Assembly (NCBI RefSeq): GCF_030867095.1
Contig: NC_081824.1
Location: 115,452,162-115,516,161, forward strand
Length of the DNA stretch: 64,000 bases
Direction of reading: 5' to 3'
DNA from: Alligator mississippiensis
Taxonomy: Eukaryota > Chordata > Crocodylia > Alligatoridae
Shown: positions 23,701-34,661 of the stretch, one piece after another
Position numbering within the stretch: position 1 is the first letter of the stretch
Layout of the letters: every line of letters starts with the position of its first letter
Made by a program: the position numbers and the translations under genes
Notes under the pieces: generated by a model
What the model was told of the DNA's origin: nothing
Seen by the model: only the letters and a program-made list of their open reading frames with translations
The model's database searches: none

Positions 23701-26700
23701 TAAAACAATATGCCATGTTATTTTAGAAATAAGTACAAACAGTTCAAAATTGCATAACTTGCCCCAGTGATAAAAAGTTTAGTATTAACACTGTTGGAAT
23801 TGCTCGCTCTCTCTCCCCAGTAATGCTAAAATAATGACCTGGATAAGCCTTGTAGTTGGAAAGGGAAAGATATGCCAGTTCATTTTTATTTACCAACTCT
23901 GCAAATCTAAACTTCATTCTTCAGATATATCAGCTCATGTTCTATAATACTGCTTTATGTATTACAAACATAATACAAGACTTCAATGGATATAAATTCT
24001 AGCATATCTGGAAAATAATCCAACAAAAAAGTGTGTAAAGAAAGGTTTGTCTCAATGTATACAAACAGATAGTGTGTGAAAATCACCCATTGCAGCTTGA
24101 TCAAAAGTATTTATAAGCACGGAGTCTCCATCTAGTGGAGATGATCATTTGTTACTTCAAAGTAACAAGACAGTATTATAACACCGCTAAAAAACAATGC
24201 AGCCTTGAACTGGAACACAAATATAAGAGTTCAGGGGAATCAATTATTTAAAACCATCCAAAGGTTTAAACGTCTAAAATTAATGTAAAACATTTTAATT
24301 TTCAAGTTTAACATTTTAACTTGATTGTAAGTACCAGTATTCATTACTAAGTCCATGACACTACAAACACTTGCTTCCTTGCAAAAATTTAGAAAGTTAA
24401 GGTACCTAATCAGTTAACTCATCATAAGTTACCTGTCATATCTACACTGGAGTTACGTGTATTTGCTGAAAGAAAGTTGACACGCATTCCCATAGCCCAG
24501 GCAGAGTGAAATTGAATAGCTGACAAAAGTGGCAAAGTATTCCCCCAAGCTGTTGGGAACAGCACAGTATCCACCTGTAATTTACTTGCCAGGACCACAG
24601 CAGGATCATGGAAAAGTATGTCTGCACAGGTGAAAACACCAAAGTTTCCAAAGGACGTGTTGAAAGTCACATACTCAGGCTCTGGATAATTAAAATACGT
24701 TTCAGTAACGAACAAGTTGTACTATTCATGGAAAAGAAGGAAGGAAAGAAAAAAATTAAGATGGAAATTGAGCCATATAAATTAGAATGTAGTACACTTA
24801 AAGATGGTCATATAAATAGGGAATGGAGTCTACTTTTCTGTTACACTTCTAAAATTCCATTTTAAGTCAGGCCAAAATATAGGACACAGGAGAAGTCAAA
24901 TATGACTAAAACCCATGACAGGGTTCTGTTAGTCCTTCTCGTATTCTTACTCCACTGCAGGAACAGTCTGCCCCAAATTTCCCTCATGCCACCATGCTAG
25001 GGACTCTAAGTATGAAACTTTTTTCCACAGTCCTCTTTGTTCTCACCCACACCATCCTTATTCCTCTTTTATTTCTATCTGAGGGCATCAACATATTAAA
25101 TTGGATGGGAGGGTACAGTGAGAGGGATTCTGTTATACTGCAGTCAATCAACTCTTTCCTTTATAGAGAGATTCATAGGTTTTGTAGCTGTTGACTCTGA
25201 TAACTAGATGTCAGGGGCTCTGATATCCCCAATATTCCCATTTGCAGGTATCAGATTTTTCATCAAAAATAGGCTTCTGTCCACCCAGTCTACACTGAAC
25301 TAATACTGGGATGAATTCAAGGCTTAAGATTAGCTCACTACCTATAGGTACATACACAAGTACTAAGTCAAAATAAGGCGACTTAACTAATTCAATTTAA
25401 CTAAGCCTACGTATGTTAAGCCACGTCGGATTATACACACATACAGCTCCTTGACATGGTGGAAGCCATCTTGTGAGTGAAGTTGACCTAACTAATGTGA
25501 CTCAAGATAATACACCTTCAAGGTGTGTTATCTTGTACCACATTTAAATTAACTCCACTGCACACGTGTGTACACTCTGGCAGTTAAGTTGACTTTAAAA
25601 AGTTAAATCAGCGTACCAGTCAGAAAGTTAGTACGTTTGTATGCACAGTAGGAATCCAAATAGATGTTGTCTACAGTTCGTGGGCAACCTTGGGCTGCCC
25701 TTCATTTCTTTGTTTGTGAAGAAGCAGCAACTTGTGGTTGCTCATTGAAAGAAGAGCTAGTTCAAACAAGAAAGTAGAAGGTTAACTTTTGAAAGGTAAA
25801 GTGCAACCACGGTGACAAGGGAAGAGCACATTTCATCATACTTCCACATTAAAAAAGAGTGACTGCCTATGCTCTCTTGAAGCATTAAACACTGATCTTT
25901 TACATGGCACTAAAACTATGGTGAAATAATATTTACAATTAGGGTACAATTGAAAGGAATCCATTATTGAACTGAACATTGCAAAGTAATTTCTGACCTT
26001 ATGGTAACGTGCCACCAGCTTCCCTTCTGAATCAAAGACAACATCAGTATTGTACTGATAGCGACCATCTTTGGGACACTTGGGATCACTGGATTTACAG
26101 GGCTTCTTGTCCCCAATATTAGCAACCACATAGATGGAGTTGCTTCTCGCCATGCAGCTGAGTCGTTTTTGCACTGGGGCAGGACCAAATCTAATTGTAA
26201 GAAAAGAAAAAGTCAGTACAAATTCTAAATGTAATATTTTGTATCAGAAGAATGATTAAGTCAATCAATACGTTGAAATAAAAGACTGAGTATTTGGTGA
26301 CAAGCTAAAGGCCAAAAAATAAGACTACTGGCACTTAGAACATTGTGTACAAGTCTAATAACTTAACATCTCTATTTCCCCAATCTTCTAATTAGTCCTT
26401 CTTTGTACTTTTTCTAGTTTAGTTTATTTATTTTGGACCTATATCACGAGGGAATCAAAACAGCTTTACTTGTTATATTCAAAGGAGATCAAAAGAACTT
26501 GACTTGATTAAACTAACAAAAATGAAATGAAGAGGGAATTTTATTACTTTTTAAAGTACATCTGGGATGCCACTATAAGGGAGGGAGAAGAGATATTTAA
26601 ATTAAAGAATAACATTAAGATCGAATGGATACAAATGAATTATGGGCTATTTACATCAGAAGCTAGAAGGTTTTGTTGTCTTCTAGACAAAACAGATGGG

Positions 26701-29700
26701 ACAAGGAACTTCAGTTGCTGCAAGAAGAAGTTTGACAAGTTCACAGAAGGTTAATGTGGTAGGACAAAGTGTCCTTGGAGGCATAATTACCACATGTATA
26801 ATGTGTCTCATTTTCCTTCCCCCGAAGCATTGGCCACAGCTAGGGGTAAGAGTTCACTGGGGTGTGCTACTTGTTTTTTTAAAAACATCTCAGGTACCTG
26901 GCTGGAGGTTTCTGTTCATGAGATTGGGTCAAAACAGAGAGGAATTTTACCCTCAAGTCAAATTGGCAAAGACCGTGGATTTTTTGCTTCCCTCTGTAGC
27001 ACAGAGCATGATCCATCTCCTAGGATCCTCTGAGCCTACTTAACAAATTTTGTGCCATATTTCCCCTAAGCTTTATCTTTATTATATGGTAGGGTTTTCT
27101 TTTTTAAGGGAGGCTTTATGGTTGGGACATGTGAGAGGACCTTAAGTGAATGCTGTTGGGGACCTTTCTGGAAAAATGGTTGCCTACAAACCCAGGGGAC
27201 TAGATCTTATGGCCCAGGAGGACCCTTTTATTTCTATGTTCCTGGAGAACTGTGGAAAACAGTCATTCTTGCATCACCATGTATTATGCTAATTGACAGA
27301 GCTGGAGGGCCTCCTCTCAATCCCCACTCTTTTCCTCTTTTCTTCTTCACCCAGTTTCCTCTCACTAACTAAAACCCAGCCCTTCCTCCCACTGAGATCA
27401 GTTTATATAAAAAAATGCATTAAAAGAGCAATGAAGATTATAAAGCCTGGTGCTCATAAGTTAGGAAATGTCAAAATTAAGTATTAAGAGAACTCTGAGA
27501 AGAGAGAAAAGCATGAGAAAAATCAAACCTCCTTTGTCCTTAAATGCAGGTTCTTTTATATTTGAAATCTGGGGGTTTACCTAATTGAAGCCTTATATTA
27601 ACATTATAAAGGCACACTAACAAGGTTCATTGATCAATTTGGATTCATACATACCTACAGATGGAATGAAAAAAAAATACAACATTTTGAGCAGGCATCC
27701 TTTATTTTAATGAGGAACATTTCTCCAGCCCAGTATTAAGCTTCACACAAGCATACTTTAACATCCCCAAAGTTTTATGCATTTTCTAAAAAACAAACTC
27801 TGGACTTTCTGATTTTTGGGGGGGATAATCTTATCAATTCTGATTCTTCTGCCCTCACACTAATATGACTCTTAAGCTTAATTTAGTTTTTCTTTGCTTA
27901 GTCATACATAAATATACTTCATTCTGGATTTTTTGTTTGTTTTTATAAATAAAATCTGTTTCATAAAAGAGATTCCTGAAACTTAAAAAAAAAAAAGGTC
28001 CAAAATATCTCAAGTATTTATTCTAGAAACCCATACTAACATGACCGACTGGAGCCTAAACATACAAGTCAAAAACATCTGAAGCTCTCCTGAGTGTGCC
28101 TGCACTAGATTGTGAATTCTTTGAGGCAGGGACCATGGACAAAACCTTGGCACCAGTGAAAGCATTAGAAATTTTGGCAGGGACCTCAGTGGATCCCTTG
28201 TCTCCTTCCAGTGCTTATTTGACAATCACTACTCAAACAAACACAGTGATTAAAAGAAAAAAAATGTATTTCATAAACACTATAAATATGGTTGTGGATT
28301 TCAGAGATTAGAATGGCTAAATTCATGCTTTATCTACCACCAAGTGATACAGGAAACTTGCATTTCTACATGCGGGGCACATCTACATGAGGCGCTGACT
28401 GTGCAGTAGCCAAAATATATGGCACAGTAGTGCATCACAGTATGGATGGTGGCAATACACTACTGTGCAGTATTATTAGCAGGGATCCTGGCTTTCTCTG
28501 ATTTAAAAAAAATCCCTAATTTTTGGTTTAAAAAAAGTAACCACGAATCCACATTTTTCCATGATTTAAATGAAACACCATTAATATATATATATATATA
28601 TATCTATACATTAGTAGTGTTTCATGTAAATCATGGAAAACCAGGATCCCTGATTATTACTGTGCAGTAACGTCATCTAAAAGACAATCGTTGGCACTAC
28701 TACGCAGTAACTCCAGTTACTGTGCATTTATTATTTGCTAGTACAAGTACTAAATAAATGAGCAGTAACAACTGCACAATAGCATCTTGTGTAGATGCAC
28801 CTGCTGAGAACAAACCCTTGTTACATGAAAAGAATTAACAAAAATGTGCTTCTAGTGTCATCTAGTGGCAGAACTTTAACACAGCTAGTGTCTAACACTA
28901 TCATTCAGGAACTCAAAGCACAACTGTTATCAGGTATCAATATTAAATAACTACTTTTCAGTCCACAGGAGAGCCACACGCATGATCAGAGATCAGGAAA
29001 ACAGGCCATGTGAAGAGAGGCTGAGAGCCATGGGACTCTTCAGCCTGGAAAAGCGCAGGCTCAGGGGTGATCTGGTGGCAGCCTATAAGTACATCAGGGG
29101 TGTGTATCAGGAACTGGTGGGAACGCCTGTTCACCAGAGCGCCCCAAGGGATGACAAGGACCAACGGTCACAAACTCCTCTAAGACCATTTTAGGCTGGA
29201 CATAAGGAAAAACTTCTTTACTGTCCGAGCCCCCAGGACCTGGAATAGTATCCCTCCTGAGGTGGTGCAAGCACCTACTCTGGACTCCTTTAAGAAGTGT
29301 TTGGATGCTTATTTTGCTGGGATCCTTTGACCCTAGCTGACTTCCTGCCCTTGGGGCAGGGGGCTGGATCATAGGTCTCTTCCAGCCCTAATGTCTATGA
29401 AATATATTAAATCTATCAAGATCCCAGTAATCTTGCTGTATTAAAATACTGTTAGATATAATGTCTGAGGATTTAAAAAAATAAATTTTGAAGAAGAATA
29501 TTATGATTTCAAATCTCACAAATCTTTTTTTTATTTATACGGAAAAAAATTGGCAAGCTTCCCTTGCTTGGAAAAATCTTACTGACCATTGATGAAACAC
29601 AGAAGCAGCTAACATAAATACACACAGGGTTCAGAAGTCCTTCACTAAAGAAATTAAAGTTCAGTTTTAAAGATTTGTTTTTAGTACTACAGCTTATACA

Positions 29701-30756
29701 ATTACATCAGACTGTGTTCCCTCAATTGTAATCTAATACTTATTCAAATAAGTGTATTTCCCCCTCTTAGAATATATATTTAATGTTTCCAACAATTAAA
29801 GGAAATGTGACCTTGAGAATATCTATTTAGAAATGATAACAAGAGCTGTCATTTAACAATTAGGTAGCAGTCAAAGCATGTTTTCAGAGTACTATGAAGT
29901 TTACTATATCATGTGTAATTGCTCAAATCAGGTTCAAATTAAAAAAAAAAAATACCACAATTTGTGTATTTTCAACTTCTGGGCAGGTTTCCCCTTGTTT
30001 TAGGAATTAGCATCTCTTATGCCTCATTTTCATGCTGGAATGTGCATAGAACACACTGAATAAATAGAGCCTAATTCAGTATCATACTTATTTTTTTCTT
30101 CATTTCTTTCTTAAATATTGACCCCAATAAGTACATAAAATAAGCAAGACATTTTAATTAGACTAAACTGCAAGAGGGAGAGGGGAAAAAGAATAGATGA
30201 AGTAAAGATGACTTATTATAAATTCATAATATCTATTTAGCATTTATCCTACAGTGCTAATATAGATCTACACTGCTGAATGAAGATTTTTTTTTCCCCA
30301 ACAAATCCAATCCTCTTTCCAGTGGCAAAGGCAATACCTTTCAGGATCAGTACAGGGAATCCAATTCACCCGTGGATCTGGAATATCCTCCAGGTAGGGG
30401 TAAATAGTTTCCCTTGTGAAGACCCAGCCATAAATGCCATCTTCAGGGGTCACAATGATGTGTGCTCCCTAATAAAAACAGATGAAGTTTAAACAATCTT
30501 CACCAAAATAAATACCTCTAATTACAGTACAATCAGACTATACCTGTTGGGCTGCTGCTTTGATGGCTATTTCCAAAACATCCATATTTTTGTTCATCAG
30601 CACCAAAGCATCTTCAGGAGAAACTGGTAAGTTGGTTTCCTCAGACAATATAACAGAGTGCTCATATACAGCTGCGATGTAGCTGTCCAAAGCATAGGCC
30701 TTAAGGACAGACAGAATGAAAACTATGGCAGAAAAATGAGGAGGGGAACAGCCCAT
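20796..30756 (-). CDS. VNN1-like: Vanin (pantetheinase) copy B, complete, seven coding exons
   Basis: Exons on the minus strand: 30756-30544, 30468-30338, 26190-25998, 24721-24433, 23418-23045, 21404-21234 and 20915-20796 (213, 131, 193, 289, 374, 171, 120 bp). They sum to 1491 bp, or 496 residues plus TAA, with canonical GT/AG borders and no internal stop. The start ATG is chosen by alignment with copy A and opens a signal peptide ([20 protein letters not shown]). Triad: Glu80 (TPEDGIYGW), Lys179 (ARYHK) and Cys211 ([12 protein letters not shown]). Odd points: the residue after the cysteine is Ala where copy A and human VNN1 have Phe, and TAWMN is TAWGN. The protein stops 11 residues after FGRWYER, without the hydrophobic GPI tail of human VNN1, so it is probably secreted, like biotinidase. 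It sits next to SLC18B1, where human VNN2 lies. Orthology within the family is not settled. Confidence 0.95.
22083..22752. mobile_element. Foldback-type element in vanin B intron 5
   Basis: Both ends are hairpins: 22087-22130 (arms GCTTTAACTCACGGCACTTT / AAAGTGCCCTGAGTTAGAGC) and 22699-22750 (arms AAAGTGCCCTACAGCTGTGA / TCACAGCTGTAGAGCACTTT). A GC-rich inverted repeat lies between them: TTTCAAGAGGCTCAG near 22310 faces CTGAGCCTCTTGACAG near 22363. No coding content. A non-autonomous foldback element is inferred. Confidence 0.65.
25341..25651. mobile_element. MITE with central hairpin in vanin B intron 3
   Basis: Left end TACATACACAAGTACTAAGT, right end (reverse complement) TGCATACAAACGTACTAACT. 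A central perfect hairpin AGATAATACACCTTCAAGGT... lies at 25505-25533. No gene content. Confidence 0.65.
28373..28803. mobile_element. MITE, GTCTACAC-type family, interrupted by a small hAT
   Basis: The left end GGGGCACATCTACATGAGGC pairs with the right end (reverse complement CAGGTGCATCTACACAAGAT). The interior is rich in TACTGTGCAG motifs as in sibling copies. A 173-bp element is inserted at 28480-28652. Confidence 0.7.
28480..28652. mobile_element. Nested hAT-type MITE, 173 bp, with 8-bp target duplication
   Basis: Termini CAGGGATCCTGG...CCAGGATCCCTG are perfect inverted repeats extending into TTTCATGATTTA-like arms around an (AT)n core at 28584-28603. It is flanked by ATTATTAG (28472-28479) and ATTATTAC (28653-28660), a 7/8 target duplication typical of hAT insertion. 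Confidence 0.88.
28957..29404 (+). repeat. CR1 LINE 3' end
   Basis: Recognisable CR1 3' sequence: GTGAAGAGAGGCTGAGAGCC, then AGGCTGGACATAAGGAAAAA, then GGGGCAGGGGGCTGGATCAT and a TCTATGAAAT terminus. 5'-truncated, in intron 2 of vanin B (between exons 2 and 3), antisense to the gene. Confidence 0.9.
29405..30337. other. Vanin B intron 2, right part: no feature seen
   Basis: AT-rich intron sequence between the CR1 copy and exon 2. Nothing recognisable. Confidence 0.5.
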
Positions 30757-30855
30757 GTTGGAAGCTTCTTGGGTGCTCAGAAATGTATGCAAGTGCAGGC
30801 AAAGGTAGAAGCTTAAAAAAGAAAATAGATTGACAAACTTTGGAAATTTCCATTT

Positions 30856-30869
30856 GCTTTTAAATCAAG
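30856..30869 (-). promoter_or_regulatory. TTTAAAAG box upstream of vanin B
   Basis: The same minus-strand 14-mer as upstream of vanin A (CTTGATTTAAAAGC), about 100 bp before the ATG. Flanking similarity extends upstream around 30900-30920 (ATTGCCAC block). It shows that the duplication carried the proximal promoter with it. The TATA-like role is inferred. Confidence 0.5.
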
Positions 30870-31328
30870 GTATCCTATTGCGGGAAGCCAATATTGTGCA
30901 ACCATTGCCACATCTAGAAAATCTTAGGTCAGAAAGGACATAGAAGTGCAGAAATCCCGGAGCTGAGTCACTTTGCTCACAAACAAGTAATTGTGCTAAA
31001 GCCAAGCAAAGGTACAGCACTGCAAATTTGGAAATAGAACATATCCAAGGCAGAAAAAATGCTGTGAATTCAAGGCTGGTCAAGCTCACAATAGTAAAAC
31101 GAAGAGGGGAGAACTGGAAAACAACAACATGGTCCAGTTATCATATTTATCTTATTGCTTATTGACACATACTAAACTAAAACCTTCTGACCTCAGGGTA
31201 TATCTACATTTCAGTCACAGGACAGGCTGCAATGTAATGTAAGATAAATACATGCTTCACTCCGCGCCATTGAACTCTATAGTGCTGTGGCTAAACTGCA
31301 GTCACAACCTGAGGTTGTTAGCTTAAAG

Positions 31329-34229
31329 AAGTGGTTTTCAATCTTTTTAGCCTTGAGACAGCCTGGGATAGTCTTGAGGCAACCCTAGATAGCCTTGAGA
31401 TACCTCTAGGAAAGTGCTAGCTCTTAGTTTTCACTTGTTTGTTTTTTACTGTAGAAAAATAATAGAGCAATTCTTCTGTTGCAAAGAACTTAAAAAGACC
31501 ACAACAGGTCAGAATATTTTTAACACTATGGCTAAATACAGACATTCAAAAAGCCTGATCCTGAATTGATTCAATCTTTACAGGTTAGTCTAACCTGCAT
31601 AGATTGAACCAAATTGCAAGTGAATAGACATTCACTTTTGATTCCAGAAATGCAGGCACATGCCTGCAGTGGCTCAGGCTAGAAGCAGGAGGGCACTAGC
31701 AAACCATCCTTTCTCTTCCGCAACAGCCACAAGGCTAGAAGGAAAATGACCCGGGGGACGGGGGCAGGCCCTGGCAGGCTGAATATAATTGGGAAGGGGT
31801 TTAAACCCCACCCTGGTCACCAGCCAGGATGTGCCTGGCTTTTCCCCACTCACTGATCGAGCAGCTGAGGCAGGGGTGCCTTGTGTCAGGGCTGATGGTT
31901 GTCTCATGGAGTTCAGAGTATGTGTGTGAACCGGGTCTGGACAGGGATGCTCCTGCCTCAGGCAGGGGCTAGGCTAGATGTGACTCCTGCAGGTCCCTGC
32001 CAGCCCTACTCCTCTAGGAATCTGTGACCTGATCTGGAGAGGAAGCCCCTGCAGTGCTCCTCCAAGAACAGAGTATCAGACCTCTGTTCTACTGCAGAAA
32101 GAAGAGGAGGATATGTCTGGGGCTTGTTTGCTGCTGGGACAGTCACCTCCATGCTGGGACGTGCATGAGGGACTGCATGAAGCAGAGGATCACACACACA
32201 CCCTGCTGTCTCTTTGAGAGTGCCTGGCATGGGGGCGGTAGCTTCCTGATCTCTGTGACACAACAGTGGGGAGAACACTAGGGGTTCAGAAGCAGGCACT
32301 TGACCCTGGGGCACCTGCCAAGCAGCTTCTCCTCTCATTGGAGCCATGCCTGGGCCCAGGCCTCCTGCAGGGCAGGTGACCCCAGGGGAGGGAAAGGTAG
32401 TGGCACTGATCAGGAGACAAGTGGGGACCCCTTCCCCCAATCTGCACTGCCAACTCCACCTGAGTCACTCTCACCTACTCCAGGGATCCGCAAATGCTGC
32501 TGGGGAAGTTGCCGGCATGGGCCCACAGAGTTACCAGGCACTGCAGCTGCCTGATCACAGCCTCCTCTTTCAGACCATCCAGCAGCTGGGTCAGCCACTG
32601 TGAGCAGCAGCAGGGCTCAGCGTGGCTGGGAGCAGCAGCACCGATAGGTCCCCCAGAAGGAGCCAGCCGGCTCCCATGGCACCTGAGCCAGCCTGCACCT
32701 GGATTCCCAACAGCTCCACCCCAGCCACAGGGCTGCCCCAGCAAAGCAGCATGCCTGGGCACAGTGCCTGGATCAGCCGCACTGGGCCCAGGGGCAGCAG
32801 CCAGGGCATTGCAAGCAGGGAGGCAGTAGGGCTCAGTGTGGCCAGGAGCATAGCAGTGGCAGGACCCCCAAGAGGAGCCAGCCAGCCAGCCCCCATGGAA
32901 CCTGGGCCAGCCTGCACCTGGCCACCCAGCAGCTCTGCCGTTGCCATGGGGCTGCCCCAGCTGCGCAGCACATCTGGGCACAGTGCCTGGAACAGCCATG
33001 CAGGGCCCAGGGGCAGAAGCCAAGTCATTGCAAACAGGAAAGTGGCCCCAGGGTCTCCCTGGGCCTTGCCTTGGCAGGGCCACTTCCTTGCTTGCAATGC
33101 CCTGGCTGCTGCTCTGGGCACTGCACCCAGGTGTGCTGCCAGGTGGCCAGGTGCAGGGTGGCCCAAGTACCATGGGGGCCATCTGGCTCCTCCAGGGGGA
33201 CCTACCACTGCTGCTCCGGGCCACACTGAGCCCTGCCACTGCTCACAGGGGTGGGCCCAGCTATCAAGGCTGTCTGAAAAAGGAGGCTGCAATCAGGCAG
33301 CTGCAGTACCCGGTAACTCTGTGGGCCCACGCTGGGAACTTTCCCGGCAGTAGCCGGGGCTGCCTGAAGGTGGGTGAGAGTGACTCAGTGGAGTTGGCAG
33401 CATGGGTTGAGGGAGGGGGATCCCCACTCACCTCCTGACCTGCGCCACTACCTTCCCCTCCCCTGGGGACACCCACCCTGTGCCAGGCCTGGGCCCATGC
33501 ATGGCCTCAGTGGGAGGAGAAGCAACTTAGCAGGTGCCCCCGGGGCTGGTGCCCACTTCCAAATACCTCGCTTTCTCCCCGTTGTTGCTGCAGAGACAGG
33601 CAGTGCTGGGATTCCTCCAGGGGCATTTCTCCCCCTGGCCTGTCTCCCCTCTATTTCTGCCTGCAACAACACTGGCAGGCCCCTCTCTCTCCCCCTTCAC
33701 CTCAGGCCTGGGACCAGCACCTGGCCACACCTTCCCCTCCACCGCTCATCCCACTCTCATCCCCTCCTCAGCCAGCTAGAGCACTGATAGGGCTCTGACT
33801 AGGGAGGAGATGGGTAGTGCCAGCCCTGCTGCCGCAGCCCAGCTCAGCCCAGGGCTGCAAAGCATGCTGGGATGCTGGGGTACTGTGAGTTACCATAAAC
33901 CAGGAAGGAGTCTGGTACAGAAGTTCCATAAAATGGTTTGACCTAAATCAATTAAATCTGATGCTACATGCAACTAGGTTTATTTTAAATCAGTTTCAGG
34001 CATTTTGAAAGTGTTTTATGTGCACTGAATTTCTGTCCTGTTACAGGTTTAAACTAGTTTCTAATCACTTAAACATGTTTATATGCAAGTTCTGTCCCTA
34101 GCCTACTAGTCCCATTTGAAATCTCTGGGTTTATTATGTAAGTTATGTTTGCACACCTAATAATCTGGCATCCCACTTCACCCTTGAGAGGATCTCAAGG
34201 TGCTGTGGCACCCTGGTTGAGAATCACTG
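31329..34229. mobile_element. hAT-like element, 2.9 kb, exact 8-bp target duplication
   Basis: Left terminus AAGTGGTTTTCAATC, right terminus (reverse complement CAGTGATTCTCAACC), 11 of 15 matching. Flanks are identical: GCTTAAAG at 31321-31328 and 34230-34237. The interior has no transposase. It holds an inner element (left GGCTAAATACAGACATTC near 31533, right terminus near 34102), which in turn holds a GC-rich foldback core. A nested, non-autonomous assembly between vanin B and SLC18B1. Confidence 0.8.
32282..33575. repeat. Large GC-rich inverted repeat (foldback core)
   Basis: The left arm from about 32282 (GGGGCACCTGCCAAGCAGCT, GGGCCCACAGAGTTACCAGG, CACTGTGAGCAGCAGCAGGG) is mirrored on the opposite strand by 33575 leftwards to about 33200, in the same order. 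The centre also carries a tandem duplication of about 220 bp (units near 32610-32830 and 32830-33060, each with CAGCCAGGGCATTGCAAGCA-like or AAGTCATTGC ends). The long open frames on both strands are by-products of GC content. Confidence 0.75.
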
Positions 34230-34383
34230 GCTTAAAGCCAGGTTGGATAGGTCTACGTTACAGTCATATATACTAATGACACAGTTACTGCAGGAGGATT
34301 GTTTAGTAAATCAGTCAGCATGCTGTTCACTAAATTCTGAAGAGAAAGGAGACCGCTCAGTCTGTTCTAAAAACAGAATTTAA

Positions 34384-34660
34384 TGGAATCATAGTCAGAA
34401 GGGACCTGAAGAGTAACCTAATCCAACCCCTTCACAAATGCAAGAGCTATTCCTATGCTATCCCAGACAAATGCTTATCTAAACTCTTCTTGAAAACCTC
34501 CAAGAAAGAAGATTTGACAACTTCCCAAGGTATCTTGTTCCATCGTCCTACTCTTTTGGCAGTAAATTTTCTTTCCTCCGACATTTAATCTAAATCTGCC
34601 TTCCTGTAGTTTAAACCAGTTGCTTCATGTTCTGCCCTCGTTGCAAAAGAAGATAGTTTG
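34384..34660 (-). repeat. CR1 LINE fragment, antisense
   Basis: Starts GGAATCATAGTCAGAAGGGA with CCAACCCC and ends near TTTCTTTCCTCCGACATTTA, the reverse complement of the CR1 3' end. Confidence 0.85.
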
Positions 34661-34661
34661 C

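Noticed and set aside
32475-33438. Open frames up to 254 residues on both strands
   Set aside because: They lie in a GC-rich inverted repeat with tandem duplications; the predicted proteins are repetitive and domain-free.
31195-34300. Larger outer MITE around the 2.9-kb hAT (TCTACATTTCAGTCA at 31207, TCTACGTTACAGTCA at 34251)
   Set aside because: The two motifs are in direct rather than inverted orientation, so they do not form a TIR pair.
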